64,000 nt of DNA from an uncultured Clostridia bacterium (GTDB lineage: Bacteria > Bacillota > Clostridia > Oscillospirales > Ruminococcaceae): the NCBI GenBank assembly GCA_948473085.1, contig CAOKWH010000005.1:1-64000 (forward strand), in the 5' to 3' direction. Position numbers and translations under genes: made by a program. The notes beneath the pieces were generated by a model that was not told the DNA's origin, ran no database searches, and worked only from the letters and a program-made list of their open reading frames with translations. This document shows positions 25,008 through 32,843 of the stretch, one piece after another (position 1 is the first letter of the stretch; each line of letters starts with the position of its first letter).

Positions 25008-25977
25008 ATTCGTCCGCCTGGGGTGCAGCGGGCTCACTGCTGCCCACCGGCGGGATGCTGTATGGGGCAATCTCGTACCCCTGGCTGCGGGCCTCGTCAA
25101 TAAAATCCCCCAGAATCTCGGTATTGGTGGTGGACACAGCGTGCAGCAGGTAGATGGCCCCTGGGTGCAGCGCCTTCACCACCTTGCCATAGGCTGTGGT
25201 GGGGTCAGGCTGGTTGTTCTGGTCCCAGTCATTATAGGCATAGCTCCAGAAAGCGGTCTGATAGCCGGCATCCTGTAGTACAGCCAGGCTCTGCTCGCTG
25301 AACACCCCTTCGGGGTAGCGGAACAGGAACATGGTGTAGCCAAAGTTCTCCTTGACATAGTTGTGCAGTTCCTCAATATCGTCGTACATCTCCTGGGGGG
25401 TGCTGTTGGGGAAATTGATATGCCCCCAGCTGTGGTTGCCCACAATATGCCCCTCGTCAATCATCCGCTGCACCAGTTCCGGGTTGGTTTTTACATAGTG
25501 CCCGGTAACAAAAAAGACAGCCTGTACCTCTTTTTCCTTGAGCACATCCAGAATACCGGCTGTATTGCCGTTTTCATACCCCTCGTCAAAGGTGAGGAAA
25601 ATCCGCTTTTCGTTGGGGCCGATGAAGTTTGCATTATATGCGCCATACTTCTCCTGCAGCTGCACGCAGGCAATGGGGCGGTTCTGCTCGTCCATATTGG
25701 TGGCCGGGCCCCAGGTAACAGCATTGCCGGAGAGCTGCTCCACCTTGGCAAAGTCGCTGCCCATTGTGGGCTCGGCATACAGGGAGGGGCTGTTTTCTTC
25801 CTCCTGCGGCTCCGAGCGTTCCTCCCGGGAGCTGGACTGCTCCGGCACACTGCTGGAGCTGGAGGACTGCTCTGGCTGAGAGGAGGAGGACCGTTCCTCG
25901 CCCCGGTTGGTTGTACAGGCAGCCAGGCCCACTGTCAGGGTCAGCGCCGCAAACAGCGCCGTCCATTTATTTATCAT
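25006..25977 (-). CDS. PdaA-like polysaccharide deacetylase (lipoprotein)
   Basis: A 323-residue lipoprotein (lipobox LAAC, Cys near 22) with a Ser/Glu-rich linker. The NodB/carbohydrate-esterase-4 domain has FLTFDEGYE, FFVTGHYVKTNPELVQRM and EGHIVGNHSWGHINF, the pattern of PdaA-type N-acetylmuramic acid deacetylases that make delta-lactam in spore cortex peptidoglycan. RYPEGVFSE and LLHAVS complete the metal and catalytic sites. The start at 25977 has GGAGGAATG at a proper distance; an upstream in-frame ATG lacks it. It should act on cell-wall or spore peptidoglycan outside the membrane. Confidence 0.88.
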   Translation of the reverse strand: MINKWTALFAALTLTVGLAACTTNRGEERSSSSQPEQSSSSSSVPEQSSSREERSEPQEEENSPSLYAEPTMGSDFAKVEQLSGNAVTWGPATNMDEQNRPIACVQLQEKYGAYNANFIGPNEKRIFLTFDEGYENGNTAGILDVLKEKEVQAVFFVTGHYVKTNPELVQRMIDEGHIVGNHSWGHINFPNSTPQEMYDDIEELHNYVKENFGYTMFLFRYPEGVFSEQSLAVLQDAGYQTAFWSYAYNDWDQNNQPDPTTAYGKVVKALHPGAIYLLHAVSTTNTEILGDFIDEARSQGYEIAPYSIPPVGSSEPAAPQADE

Positions 25978-26050
25978 TACTACATTCCTCCATTTCAAAC
26001 CGTTGTATCCACCGCCGTCCGGCGGCCGCTTTTCTTCTTCCCGCTTTTAT

Positions 26051-26080
26051 AGTATAGCACATTTTGTCGAAAGCAGTCAG
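26051..26080 (-). promoter_or_regulatory. Promoter of the polysaccharide deacetylase gene
   Basis: Minus strand -35 CTGACT (26075-26080), 18-bp spacer, -10 TATACT (26051-26056). The remaining 26081-26308 is noncoding and holds a plus-strand -10-like TATACT at 26207-26212 that may serve the Na/Pi cotransporter gene. Confidence 0.4.
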
Positions 26081-26308
26081 AGGTTTCATACAAAATTATT
26101 GTGCGCCAAACGGTTGGAATTTATCCGTAAAAATGAAAAACTTCCTGCAAATAAGAAATTACAGGCTCTTTACCTGCGCTTTACATACATGCCTGCTGAA
26201 AAATGCTATACTGTATTTTGTAAAAAAGAAGGAATTACAACCATGCCGGCGGACCTTTTTATCCCACAGCGCCTGCCGGTGGAAACTGCAAAGGATGGAA
26301 CTGTTTTT

Positions 26309-28111
26309 ATGGATTTTTTCATGATTGTATCGCTGCTGGGCGGCCTGGCGCTGTTTCTCTATGGCATGTCCATGCTGGGCAGCGGGCTGGAAAAGCTCTC
26401 TGGCGGCCGCCTGGAACAAACGCTGGAAAAACTCACCAACAATGTGCCAAAAAGCATTGCCCTGGGTGCGCTGGTTACAGCGGCCATCCAGTCCTCCTCC
26501 GCCACCACAGTAATTGTAGTAGGTTTAGTAAACGCCCGCATTCTTGGGCTGCGGCAAGCCATTGGCATTATTATGGGCGCCAATATCGGTACCACCATCA
26601 CCGCCCATATCCTGCGCCTTTCGGACATCAGCTCGGATAACTTTATCCTCATGCTGCTCAAGCCCTCCACCCTGGCCCCGCTGGTGGGCATTGTGGGCAT
26701 TTTGATGATTATGGGCAGCAAAAAGCAGAAGATGAAAAACCTGGGGGAGATTCTCCTGGGGTTCTGTATCCTGTTCACCGGTATGTTTAATATGGAGGGC
26801 GCCGTAAGACCCCTGAGCCAGTCCCCCGCCTTTGCCGACCTGTTTGCCTCCCTTTCCAACCCGGTTATGGGCGTGCTGGTGGGCGCTGGAGTAACCGCCA
26901 TTATCCAGTCCTCCTCCGCCTCGGTGGGTATTTTGCAGGCTCTGAGTTCCACCGGGATGATTACCTACTCGGCGGCTTTTCCCATTATCATGGGCCAGAA
27001 CATTGGCACCTGTATCACCCCCATCCTCTCCTCTATTGGCGCCTCCAAAAACGCCAAGCGCACTGCCGCCGTGCATCTCTCCTTTAACATCATCGGCACC
27101 GCTGTGTTCCTGGTGGGCACCTATATGGTTCACGCCGCCATGCCCTTTTCCTTCTGGGAAAACCCCATTGACAAGGGCGGCATCGCCGATTTCCACACCA
27201 TCTTTAATATCGGAGTTACCCTCCTGTTCATCCCGTTTATTGCCCTGCTGGAAAAATTGGTGGTAAAGCTGATTCCCGACAACAAAACCGCCGACGAGCT
27301 GGACGACCCCACCATCGCCCTGGACGACCGCCTGCTCACCTCCCCCGGCCTGGCCATCCAGCACAGCCGGGATGCCGTTGTACAGATGGGCAAGCTGGCC
27401 CGGAAAAACTTTTCTGCCAGCATCCGCCAGCTGGAACAGTACAACGCCAAGGAAGCTGAAAAAATCCGGGAGCGGGAGGATGTTATCGACCGCCTGGAGG
27501 ACCGCCTGGGCAACTATATGCTCAAAATCCCCCAGGACAACCTGAACGAGCGGGACAGCGGCGCCATTTCGGCCCTGCTGCACATCCTCAGCGAGTTTGA
27601 ACGGATTGGCGACTACTCCATCAACCTGGTGGAATTTGCCGAAACCATGCAGGCCACCGAATCGGTTTTCTCCCCCCAGGCCAGATATGAAATTGCCACC
27701 ATCGGTGACGCCGTCAAGGAGATTATCGACATGGCTGTGGCCAGCTTTGAAAGCCGGGACCTGGTGCTGGCCCAAAGCATCGAGCCGCTGGAGGAGGTGG
27801 TGGACCTGATGGAGGAAACCCTGAAGGACCGCCATATCGACCGGCTGCGCAACAGCCAGTGCACCGTAGACGCCGCTTTCCCGTTTGTGGAGTCCCTCTC
27901 CTGTATTGAGCGTATTGCCGACCACTGCTCCAATGTGGGGGTTTATATGCTGGACTACCACCGCAGCGGTGCCGGGGAGGAGATTGACCACCACACCTAC
28001 ATCATGCAGCTGCACTCCGGCGAGATTGGCGACTACAACGAGCAGTACAACCGCTACACCGAAAAATATTACAACAAAATCAAGAGTGTTTCCCACCGGG
28101 AACCGGCCTAA
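26309..28111 (+). CDS. Na/Pi cotransporter family protein (NptA/YjbB-type)
   Basis: A 600-residue membrane protein. The N-terminal part (about 1-330) has two inverted Na_Pi repeats with the QSSSATT and QSSSASVG signatures (AAIQSSSATTVIVVGL; TAIIQSSSASVGILQAL). A C-terminal cytoplasmic PhoU-like helical part (about 360-580) regulates it. The family co-transports phosphate with Na+ or exports phosphate. The start used here (MDFFMIVSLLGG) matches relatives. An upstream in-frame ATG at 26243 with AAGGA 9 nt before would add 22 residues and cannot be excluded. Terminator at 28118-28154. Confidence 0.92.
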   Translation: MDFFMIVSLLGGLALFLYGMSMLGSGLEKLSGGRLEQTLEKLTNNVPKSIALGALVTAAIQSSSATTVIVVGLVNARILGLRQAIGIIMGANIGTTITAHILRLSDISSDNFILMLLKPSTLAPLVGIVGILMIMGSKKQKMKNLGEILLGFCILFTGMFNMEGAVRPLSQSPAFADLFASLSNPVMGVLVGAGVTAIIQSSSASVGILQALSSTGMITYSAAFPIIMGQNIGTCITPILSSIGASKNAKRTAAVHLSFNIIGTAVFLVGTYMVHAAMPFSFWENPIDKGGIADFHTIFNIGVTLLFIPFIALLEKLVVKLIPDNKTADELDDPTIALDDRLLTSPGLAIQHSRDAVVQMGKLARKNFSASIRQLEQYNAKEAEKIREREDVIDRLEDRLGNYMLKIPQDNLNERDSGAISALLHILSEFERIGDYSINLVEFAETMQATESVFSPQARYEIATIGDAVKEIIDMAVASFESRDLVLAQSIEPLEEVVDLMEETLKDRHIDRLRNSQCTVDAAFPFVESLSCIERIADHCSNVGVYMLDYHRSGAGEEIDHHTYIMQLHSGEIGDYNEQYNRYTEKYYNKIKSVSHREPA

Positions 28112-28117
28112 CCCCCT

Positions 28118-28154
28118 GCCCGCCCTGCAAAAAACTTGCAGGGCGGGCTTTTTA
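28118..28154 (+). terminator. Intrinsic terminator
   Basis: A 13-bp stem, GCCCGCCCTGCAA / TTGCAGGGCGGGC, is followed by TTTTT. It lies directly after the Na/Pi cotransporter gene. Confidence 0.88.
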
Positions 28155-28286
28155 TATGGCAGCCTGGACATCCGGGCAACCATCCCCTCTTTTCGTCACT
28201 TTGCATGAAGCGCTTAGAGGAATTTGCATAAACCTGCCAAAACTGCGCTATGCTCTTTCTGTTTGTGAAATATCCCGTTAATCTCC

Positions 28287-28315
28287 TTGCAACAGCTGTG
28301 CTTTTGTGTGATAAT
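28287..28315 (+). promoter_or_regulatory. Promoter of the SGNH hydrolase gene
   Basis: Plus strand -35 TTGCAA (28287-28292), 17-bp spacer, -10 GATAAT (28310-28315). The 28155-28448 interval is otherwise noncoding. Confidence 0.5.
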
Positions 28316-28448
28316 AATAGCAAGGATCATTGCCATCGTCTTCCAGGGCCACACCACTATGGATACCTACATTTGGCAAAGCATTGTATTGCCCCGGGAT
28401 AAAAGGCGCTGGGCAGACAAAATTTCACAGAACAGCGAGGTACTTTTT

Positions 28449-29258
28449 ATGGAAAAAATCAAGGTGCTATTTGTAGGGAACAGCCACACCTTCTTCAACG
28501 ACATGCCCAGTGTGTTCCAGATGCTCTGCCGGGAAAGCGGCACAGCCGACGCCGAGGTTACCATGCAGGCCCATCCGGGCGTACACCTGCAGTGGCACCT
28601 GAGCCAGCAGTGGGAACTGCGGTACGGCCTGATACAGGGCGGGTTCGATTACATGGTGTTCCAGCAGGCCGCCCACCCCTGCCCGCCTTTGGAGGAAACC
28701 CTGCAGGATGCCTCCACCCTGATTGAGCTGGCCCGGAACGCCGGGGTTCAGCCGGTGGCCACCATCACCTGGGCCGAACGCCGCTTCCCGGAAAACCAGC
28801 AGAAGATGTTCGACATCTTCGATGCCCTGCGGGAGAAAACCGGCGTGGCCTGTTCCCCGGTGGGCCAGGTGTTCCAGCGGGTACAGCAGCAGGAGCCGGA
28901 TATTGACCTCTACTGGGTGGACGGCGAGCACGCCTCCCCCTACGGCTCCTATGTGGTTGCTGCCTGTGCCTATGCCCGGATATTCGGAAAAAGCCCGGTG
29001 GGCCTGCCAGCCCGCTCCATCTGCAACATCCCGGCAAATGTAGAAAAATTCCAGGAGATAACCGCCCTGCGCCAGCAGGCCGCCGAACATCCGGAGCAGC
29101 CGGAGCTGGCCGCCCAGGCTGCCGCCCTGTCCAAGGAATTTTTCACCCCCATCTACGACCGGGAGGCCCTTTGGATCGACCTGGATGCAGATAAAGCGGC
29201 CCGGCTGCAGCGCATCATTGCCGAGGAGATGGAAAAGTACGACGCCGCCCACAAATAA
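28449..29258 (+). CDS. SGNH/GDSL-type hydrolase
   Basis: A 269-residue cytoplasmic enzyme. Block I is VLFVGNSHTFFNDMP with the nucleophilic Ser in GNSHT. The Asp/His block is WVDGEHASPYGSYVVAACAY near residue 160. Residues in between resemble the DUF4886-like SGNH group. It probably hydrolyses an ester or carbohydrate acetyl group; the substrate is unknown. An upstream in-frame stretch lacks a ribosome site, so the start is set at 28449 with GAGGTAC upstream. Single-gene unit closed by the terminator at 29278-29308. Confidence 0.82.
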   Translation: MEKIKVLFVGNSHTFFNDMPSVFQMLCRESGTADAEVTMQAHPGVHLQWHLSQQWELRYGLIQGGFDYMVFQQAAHPCPPLEETLQDASTLIELARNAGVQPVATITWAERRFPENQQKMFDIFDALREKTGVACSPVGQVFQRVQQQEPDIDLYWVDGEHASPYGSYVVAACAYARIFGKSPVGLPARSICNIPANVEKFQEITALRQQAAEHPEQPELAAQAAALSKEFFTPIYDREALWIDLDADKAARLQRIIAEEMEKYDAAHK

Positions 29259-29277
29259 CTGCCGGCAGCCTACAGCC

Positions 29278-29308
29278 AAAAAGGCCCTTTGGGGCCTTTT
29301 TCTTTTTT
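29278..29308 (+). terminator. Intrinsic terminator
   Basis: Hairpin AAAAGGCCC / GGGGCCTTTT followed by TTTTCTTTTTT on the plus strand. Confidence 0.8.
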
Positions 29309-29335
29309 AGGCCCGGCCGGTTTAAAAAGTTTTTC

Positions 29336-29364
29336 TTGACGGGTTCCCTTATTTGCTGTATGAT
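29336..29364 (+). promoter_or_regulatory. Promoter of the thiamine operon
   Basis: Plus strand -35 TTGACG (29336-29341), 17-bp spacer, -10 TATGAT (29359-29364), about 25 bp before the TPP riboswitch. Confidence 0.6.
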
Positions 29365-29392
29365 AATATCAAATACGACAAAATAAATAGCC

Positions 29393-29503
29393 AGGGGCGC
29401 TGAAAGTCATTTTCGGCTGTGATTGGGGCAAAATGCAGCTCCAGGTCCCTTGACAGCACTGCTGTCTGAACCTGATCCGGATAATGCCGGCGGAGGTACG
29501 AGC
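29393..29503 (+). ncRNA. TPP riboswitch (THI element)
   Basis: The aptamer has the GGGGCGCTGA start, a variable middle, and the highly conserved 3' part CTGAACCTGATCCGGATAATGCCGG followed by GGAGGTA, all in order. (The conserved run is at 29464-29493.) Binding of thiamine pyrophosphate should favour the terminator at 29539-29571 and reduce the downstream thiamine ABC operon. Confidence 0.95.
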
Positions 29504-29538
29504 TTTTTGCTCCCATTGGGACAAAATACAACCATCTT

Positions 29539-29571
29539 TCCGCTGCGGCTATCCCGCGGCGGATTTTTTTA
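29539..29571 (+). terminator. Riboswitch expression-platform terminator
   Basis: The 10-bp stem TCCGCTGCGG (29539-29548) / CCGCGGCGGA (29554-29563) is followed by a seven-T run. It lies between the TPP aptamer and the first start codon, so it can act as the regulated terminator. Confidence 0.82.
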
Positions 29572-29644
29572 TCCGCCCGGGCCGGCTGCAAGCAGATACG
29601 GTCTATTCCTTTTGTCGCAAAAAAAATAAAAGGAGTGCTGTAAC

Positions 29645-29944
29645 ATGAACGCGAGTCTTGCCATCCAAATCCTTCCCAAGGTAGGGGACGACAATGAGAA
29701 AATCATCCAGGTTGTAGACGAGGTGATCGCCTACATCAAGTCCACCGGGCTGACAACCTTTGTCGGCCCCTGTGAAACGGCTGTAGAAGGGGACTTTGAC
29801 ACCATTATGGAAATTGCCAAACAGTGCCATCTGGTGGCAATCCGGGCCGGCGCGCCGGCGGTTAGTTCCTATCTCAAAATTTCCTACCGGCCGGAAGGGG
29901 AGGTTCTTTCCATTGACACAAAAACTGCAAAGCATCACGGCTAA
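29645..29944 (+). CDS. Thiamine-binding protein (MTH1187/YkoF-like)
   Basis: A 99-residue ferredoxin-like domain of the thiamine-binding/MTH1187 family (LAIQILPKVGDDNEKIIQVVDEVIAYIKSTG and FVGPCETAVEGDFDTIMEIAKQC). These proteins bind the pyrimidine part of thiamine, and related YkoF is an HMP-binding protein of an uptake system. AAAGGAG precedes the start. First gene after the TPP riboswitch. The permease gene starts 32 nt inside its 3' end. Confidence 0.88.
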   Translation: MNASLAIQILPKVGDDNEKIIQVVDEVIAYIKSTGLTTFVGPCETAVEGDFDTIMEIAKQCHLVAIRAGAPAVSSYLKISYRPEGEVLSIDTKTAKHHG

Positions 29945-30689
29945 GCTGGCCCCGGCGACGCTGATAACGGCGCTGCTGCTGCTCTGGCAGCTCTGCTCCG
30001 GCCTGGGGGCAGTGCCCAAGTTTATGCTGCCCTCTCCCGTCGATGTGCTCGCCGCCTTTATTGGCGATTTTCCCGCCCTGATGCAGCATGCCCGGGTGTC
30101 CCTCAGCGAGGCTTTCCTGGGGCTGGGGGCCGCCTTGGCCCTCTCCTTCGGCGTGGCCTTTTTGATGGACCGGTTTGCCTTTGCCCGGCAGGCAGTGTAT
30201 CCGCTGCTCATCCTCACCCAAACCATCCCCACTGTAGCCATTGCACCGCTGCTGGTGCTCTGGCTGGGATATGGCATCCTGCCCAAAGTGGTGCTCATTG
30301 TCATCACCTGCTTTTTTCCCATGACCATCGGGCTGCTGGGCGGGTTTGCCTCCGCCGACCCCGACCTAATCCGGTTAATGCAGGCCATGGGGGCCAGCCA
30401 GGGGCAGATTTTCCGATATGTCAAGCTGCCCTCCTCGGCCGAGCAGTTCTTTTCCAGCTTGCGCATCTCCGCCTCCTACTCGGTGGTGGGGGCTGTGATT
30501 GCCGAATGGCTGGGAGGCTTTGAGGGGCTGGGGGTTTACATGATGCGGGTGAAAAAATCCTACGCCTTTGATAAGATGTTTGCTGTCATCCTGCTCATCT
30601 CCATCATCAGCCTGCTGCTCATCCGGGCGGTGGACTGGCTGAAACAGCGGGCCATGCCCTGGGCCAGGCTGCAAACACCCAACCACTGA
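29913..30689 (+). CDS. thiX: ABC transporter permease for thiamine precursor
   Basis: A 258-residue inner-membrane permease with about six hydrophobic segments and the EAA loop (GASQGQIFRYVKLPSS). It belongs to the NitT/TauT/SsuC-type permeases; under TPP-riboswitch control it is the permease of a thiamine-precursor (HMP) transporter. The start is a TTG at 29913 with GGGGAGG 9 nt upstream. It overlaps the thiamine-binding gene by 32 nt in another frame, so translation is likely coupled. Longer upstream starts would overlap still more and lack a ribosome site. Confidence 0.9.
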   Translation: MTQKLQSITAKLAPATLITALLLLWQLCSGLGAVPKFMLPSPVDVLAAFIGDFPALMQHARVSLSEAFLGLGAALALSFGVAFLMDRFAFARQAVYPLLILTQTIPTVAIAPLLVLWLGYGILPKVVLIVITCFFPMTIGLLGGFASADPDLIRLMQAMGASQGQIFRYVKLPSSAEQFFSSLRISASYSVVGAVIAEWLGGFEGLGVYMMRVKKSYAFDKMFAVILLISIISLLLIRAVDWLKQRAMPWARLQTPNH

Positions 30690-30705
30690 AAAGGAGCTTC
30701 CAAGA

Positions 30706-31692
30706 ATGAAAAAAATAGCTGCATTGCTTGCTGCCGCCGCCCTGGGGCTTTCCCTGACGGCCTGCGGCAGCGAACAGAAGCCCGAAAATGGGCTGGTTCC
30801 AGTATCCCTGGTGCTGGACTGGACCCCCAACACCAACCACACCGGCTTTTATGTGGCCCAAAAGCTGGGCTATTACCAGGAGGCCGGCCTGGAGGTGGAA
30901 ATTCTCCTGCCGCCGGAGGGCAGCGCATCCGCCTTTGTGGCCGCCGGCGGCGCCGACTTTGGCATCAACGCCCAGGACACCCTGGCCCCGGCCCTGGCGG
31001 GGGAAAACGCCCTGCCCATCACGGCTGTAGCCGCCCTCATCCAGCACAACACCTCCGGCCTTATCTCCCTGAAGGAGGCCGGCATCACCTCCCCCCGTCA
31101 TCTGGAGGGCAAGGTGTATGCCACCTGGGATAACCCGGTGGAGCAGGCCATTGTGCGCTCCATTATGGAGGCGGATGGCGGCGACTTTTCTAAGCTGACC
31201 ATGCTGCCCAGCACCGTGGCGGATGTGATAACCGCCCTGAACACCGATATGGACGCTGTGTGGATCTTCTACGCCTGGGACGGCGTTGCCACCCAGGTGA
31301 AGGGCTGCGACACCAACTACCTGGACCTGGCCCAGCTGGACCCTGTATTTGATTATTACACCCCGGTCCTCATTGCCAACAACCGCTTTTTGGCCGAACA
31401 GCCGGACACAGCCAGGGCCTTCCTGGCCGCCACCGCCCGGGGATACGCCTACGCGTCCGATCACCCGGAGGAAGCGGCGGAAATGCTGCTGGAAGTTTCC
31501 CCGGAGCTGGATCGGGACATTGTCCTGGCCTCCCAGCAGTGGCTGGCAGATCAATACACAGCAGATGCCGAACAGTGGGGGTACATCGACCCCGCCCGCT
31601 GGGACGCCTTCTACACCTGGCTGAGCGAAAACCGGCTGGTGGAGGGGGAGCTACCCGCCGGCACCGGCTACAGCAACGACTATTTGGGATAG
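30706..31692 (+). CDS. thiY: ABC transporter substrate-binding lipoprotein for thiamine precursor
   Basis: A 328-residue lipoprotein (signal peptide with lipobox LTAC, Cys near 20) of the NMT1/ThiY type. VSLVLDWTPNTNHTGFYVAQKLGYYQEAGLEVEI is the classic opening of HMP/FAMP-binding proteins. It captures the pyrimidine precursor outside the membrane and delivers it to the permease. AAGGAGC precedes the start. The gene lies between permease and ATPase genes in the TPP operon. Confidence 0.93.
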   Translation: MKKIAALLAAAALGLSLTACGSEQKPENGLVPVSLVLDWTPNTNHTGFYVAQKLGYYQEAGLEVEILLPPEGSASAFVAAGGADFGINAQDTLAPALAGENALPITAVAALIQHNTSGLISLKEAGITSPRHLEGKVYATWDNPVEQAIVRSIMEADGGDFSKLTMLPSTVADVITALNTDMDAVWIFYAWDGVATQVKGCDTNYLDLAQLDPVFDYYTPVLIANNRFLAEQPDTARAFLAATARGYAYASDHPEEAAEMLLEVSPELDRDIVLASQQWLADQYTADAEQWGYIDPARWDAFYTWLSENRLVEGELPAGTGYSNDYLG

Positions 31693-31701
31693 GGTGCCGG
31701 G

Positions 31702-32445
31702 ATGAAACTGCAAACCGAAAACATCTCCAAACAGTTTGACGGCGTCCCCATCTTGGAGGACATCAACATCCATCTGCAGGAAGGGGAACTGGTCTGCCTG
31801 CTGGGGGTCAGCGGCGGCGGAAAAACCACGCTGTTCAACCTCATTGCCGGCCTCTCCCGGCCGGACAGCGGGCGGGTGCTGCTGGATGGGCAGGATGTAA
31901 CCGGCCGGCCCGGCCAGGTGAGCTATATGCTTCAAAAGGATTTGTTGCTGCCCTTTCGCAGTGTAGCGGACAATGTGGCCCTGCCGCTGCTCATCCAGGG
32001 GATGGACAAAAAGGCCGCCCGGGAGCGGGTACTGCCCCACTTTGAACCATTTGGCCTGGCTGGCACCCAGGACCAGTACCCCGGCCAGCTCAGCGGCGGT
32101 ATGCGCCAGCGGGCCGCCCTGTTGCGCACCTACATGTTCGGGCGCAGCCTGGCCCTGCTGGACGAGCCGTTTTCTGCCCTGGACACCATAACCAAGGGGA
32201 ATATCCACCGCTGGTATTTGGAAGTGATGGAAAAAATCCGCCTGAGTACCCTGTTCATCACCCACGATATTGATGAGGCCATCCTCCTTTCCGACCGCAT
32301 CTACATCCTGGCCGGCCGGCCGGGGCGCATCACCCACGAAATTCCCATTCTGGAGCCCCGGCCCCGGCCGGCCGACTTCCCCCTGACCCCGGCCTTCCTG
32401 GACTACAAGCGGGAGATTATAGAATCTATGCATCTAAACCAATAG
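31702..32445 (+). CDS. thiZ: ABC transporter ATP-binding protein for thiamine precursor
   Basis: A 247-residue ATPase. Walker A is GVSGGGKTT, the Q-loop MLQKDLLLPF, signature LSGGMRQRAAL, Walker B ALLDEPFSALD and the H-loop ITHDIDEA. It resembles SsuB/TauB/ThiZ ATPases. Last gene of the TPP-controlled operon, 9 bp after the binding protein gene. Confidence 0.93.
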   Translation: MKLQTENISKQFDGVPILEDINIHLQEGELVCLLGVSGGGKTTLFNLIAGLSRPDSGRVLLDGQDVTGRPGQVSYMLQKDLLLPFRSVADNVALPLLIQGMDKKAARERVLPHFEPFGLAGTQDQYPGQLSGGMRQRAALLRTYMFGRSLALLDEPFSALDTITKGNIHRWYLEVMEKIRLSTLFITHDIDEAILLSDRIYILAGRPGRITHEIPILEPRPRPADFPLTPAFLDYKREIIESMHLNQ

Positions 32446-32511
32446 TTTGCCAAACAATCCGGACAACTTTTGGCAGATTGCATGAGATTTTCACAAATTC
32501 CCACTTTACAG

Positions 32512-32540
32512 TAGACAAGTGCCCCGGCAGATGATATGAT
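32512..32540 (+). promoter_or_regulatory. Promoter of the lysine-riboswitch amidohydrolase
   Basis: Plus strand -35 TAGACA (32512-32517), 17-bp spacer, -10 TATGAT (32535-32540), about ten bases before the lysine aptamer. Confidence 0.6.
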
Positions 32541-32549
32541 AAGAAAAAA

Positions 32550-32723
32550 GTTGATAGAGGCGCGGCCGCGAAGAGTACCCGGTGGAGGAGACATCCAACG
32601 AAACCGGCGAAAGGCAGAGCCGCCGAGGTGTGTGCGCAGGTGTGCGGATACGCCGGGCTACGGGAGAACATCCCGTGGACTCCCATCCCCGGTATGGAGA
32701 TGGAGGCGCTATCGGTAGCATCT
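32550..32723 (+). ncRNA. Lysine riboswitch (L-box)
   Basis: Ordered L-box landmarks: GATAGAGGCGCG (P1 5' strand) at about 32553, AAGAGTA at 32571, GGAGA, GAAACCGG, GCCGCCGAGG at about 32620, GGGCTACGGG, GTGGACT and GGAGATGG, closed by GGCGCTATC (P1 3' strand) at about 32705-32713. Spacing and length match lysine aptamers. It should sense lysine and control the terminator at 32739-32767. Confidence 0.85.
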
Positions 32724-32738
32724 TCTTTGTATTGTACA

Positions 32739-32767
32739 AGGTTGCATCGATAGGATGCAGCCTTTTT
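32739..32767 (+). terminator. Lysine-riboswitch expression-platform terminator
   Basis: The stem GGTTGCATC (32740-32748) / GATGCAGCC (32754-32762) is followed by TTTTT. It lies after the aptamer and before the amidohydrolase start. Confidence 0.85.
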
Positions 32768-32843
32768 CTTTTTCCCCTCTCCCCGCCGGCGGCCCGCTAT
32801 CCCCCTGGCTAAAGTTTAAGAAAAAGATAGGAGAGAAACTGTT

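Noticed and set aside
24349..25278. Open frame overlapping the 24428-24964 gene in another phase
   Set aside because: The translation is low-complexity Pro/Gly/Ala-rich, with no ribosome site. The membrane protein in the other frame fits better.
26525..28183. Open frame antisense to the Na/Pi cotransporter
   Set aside because: It is a mirror of the conserved Na_Pi repeats and lacks any known domain.
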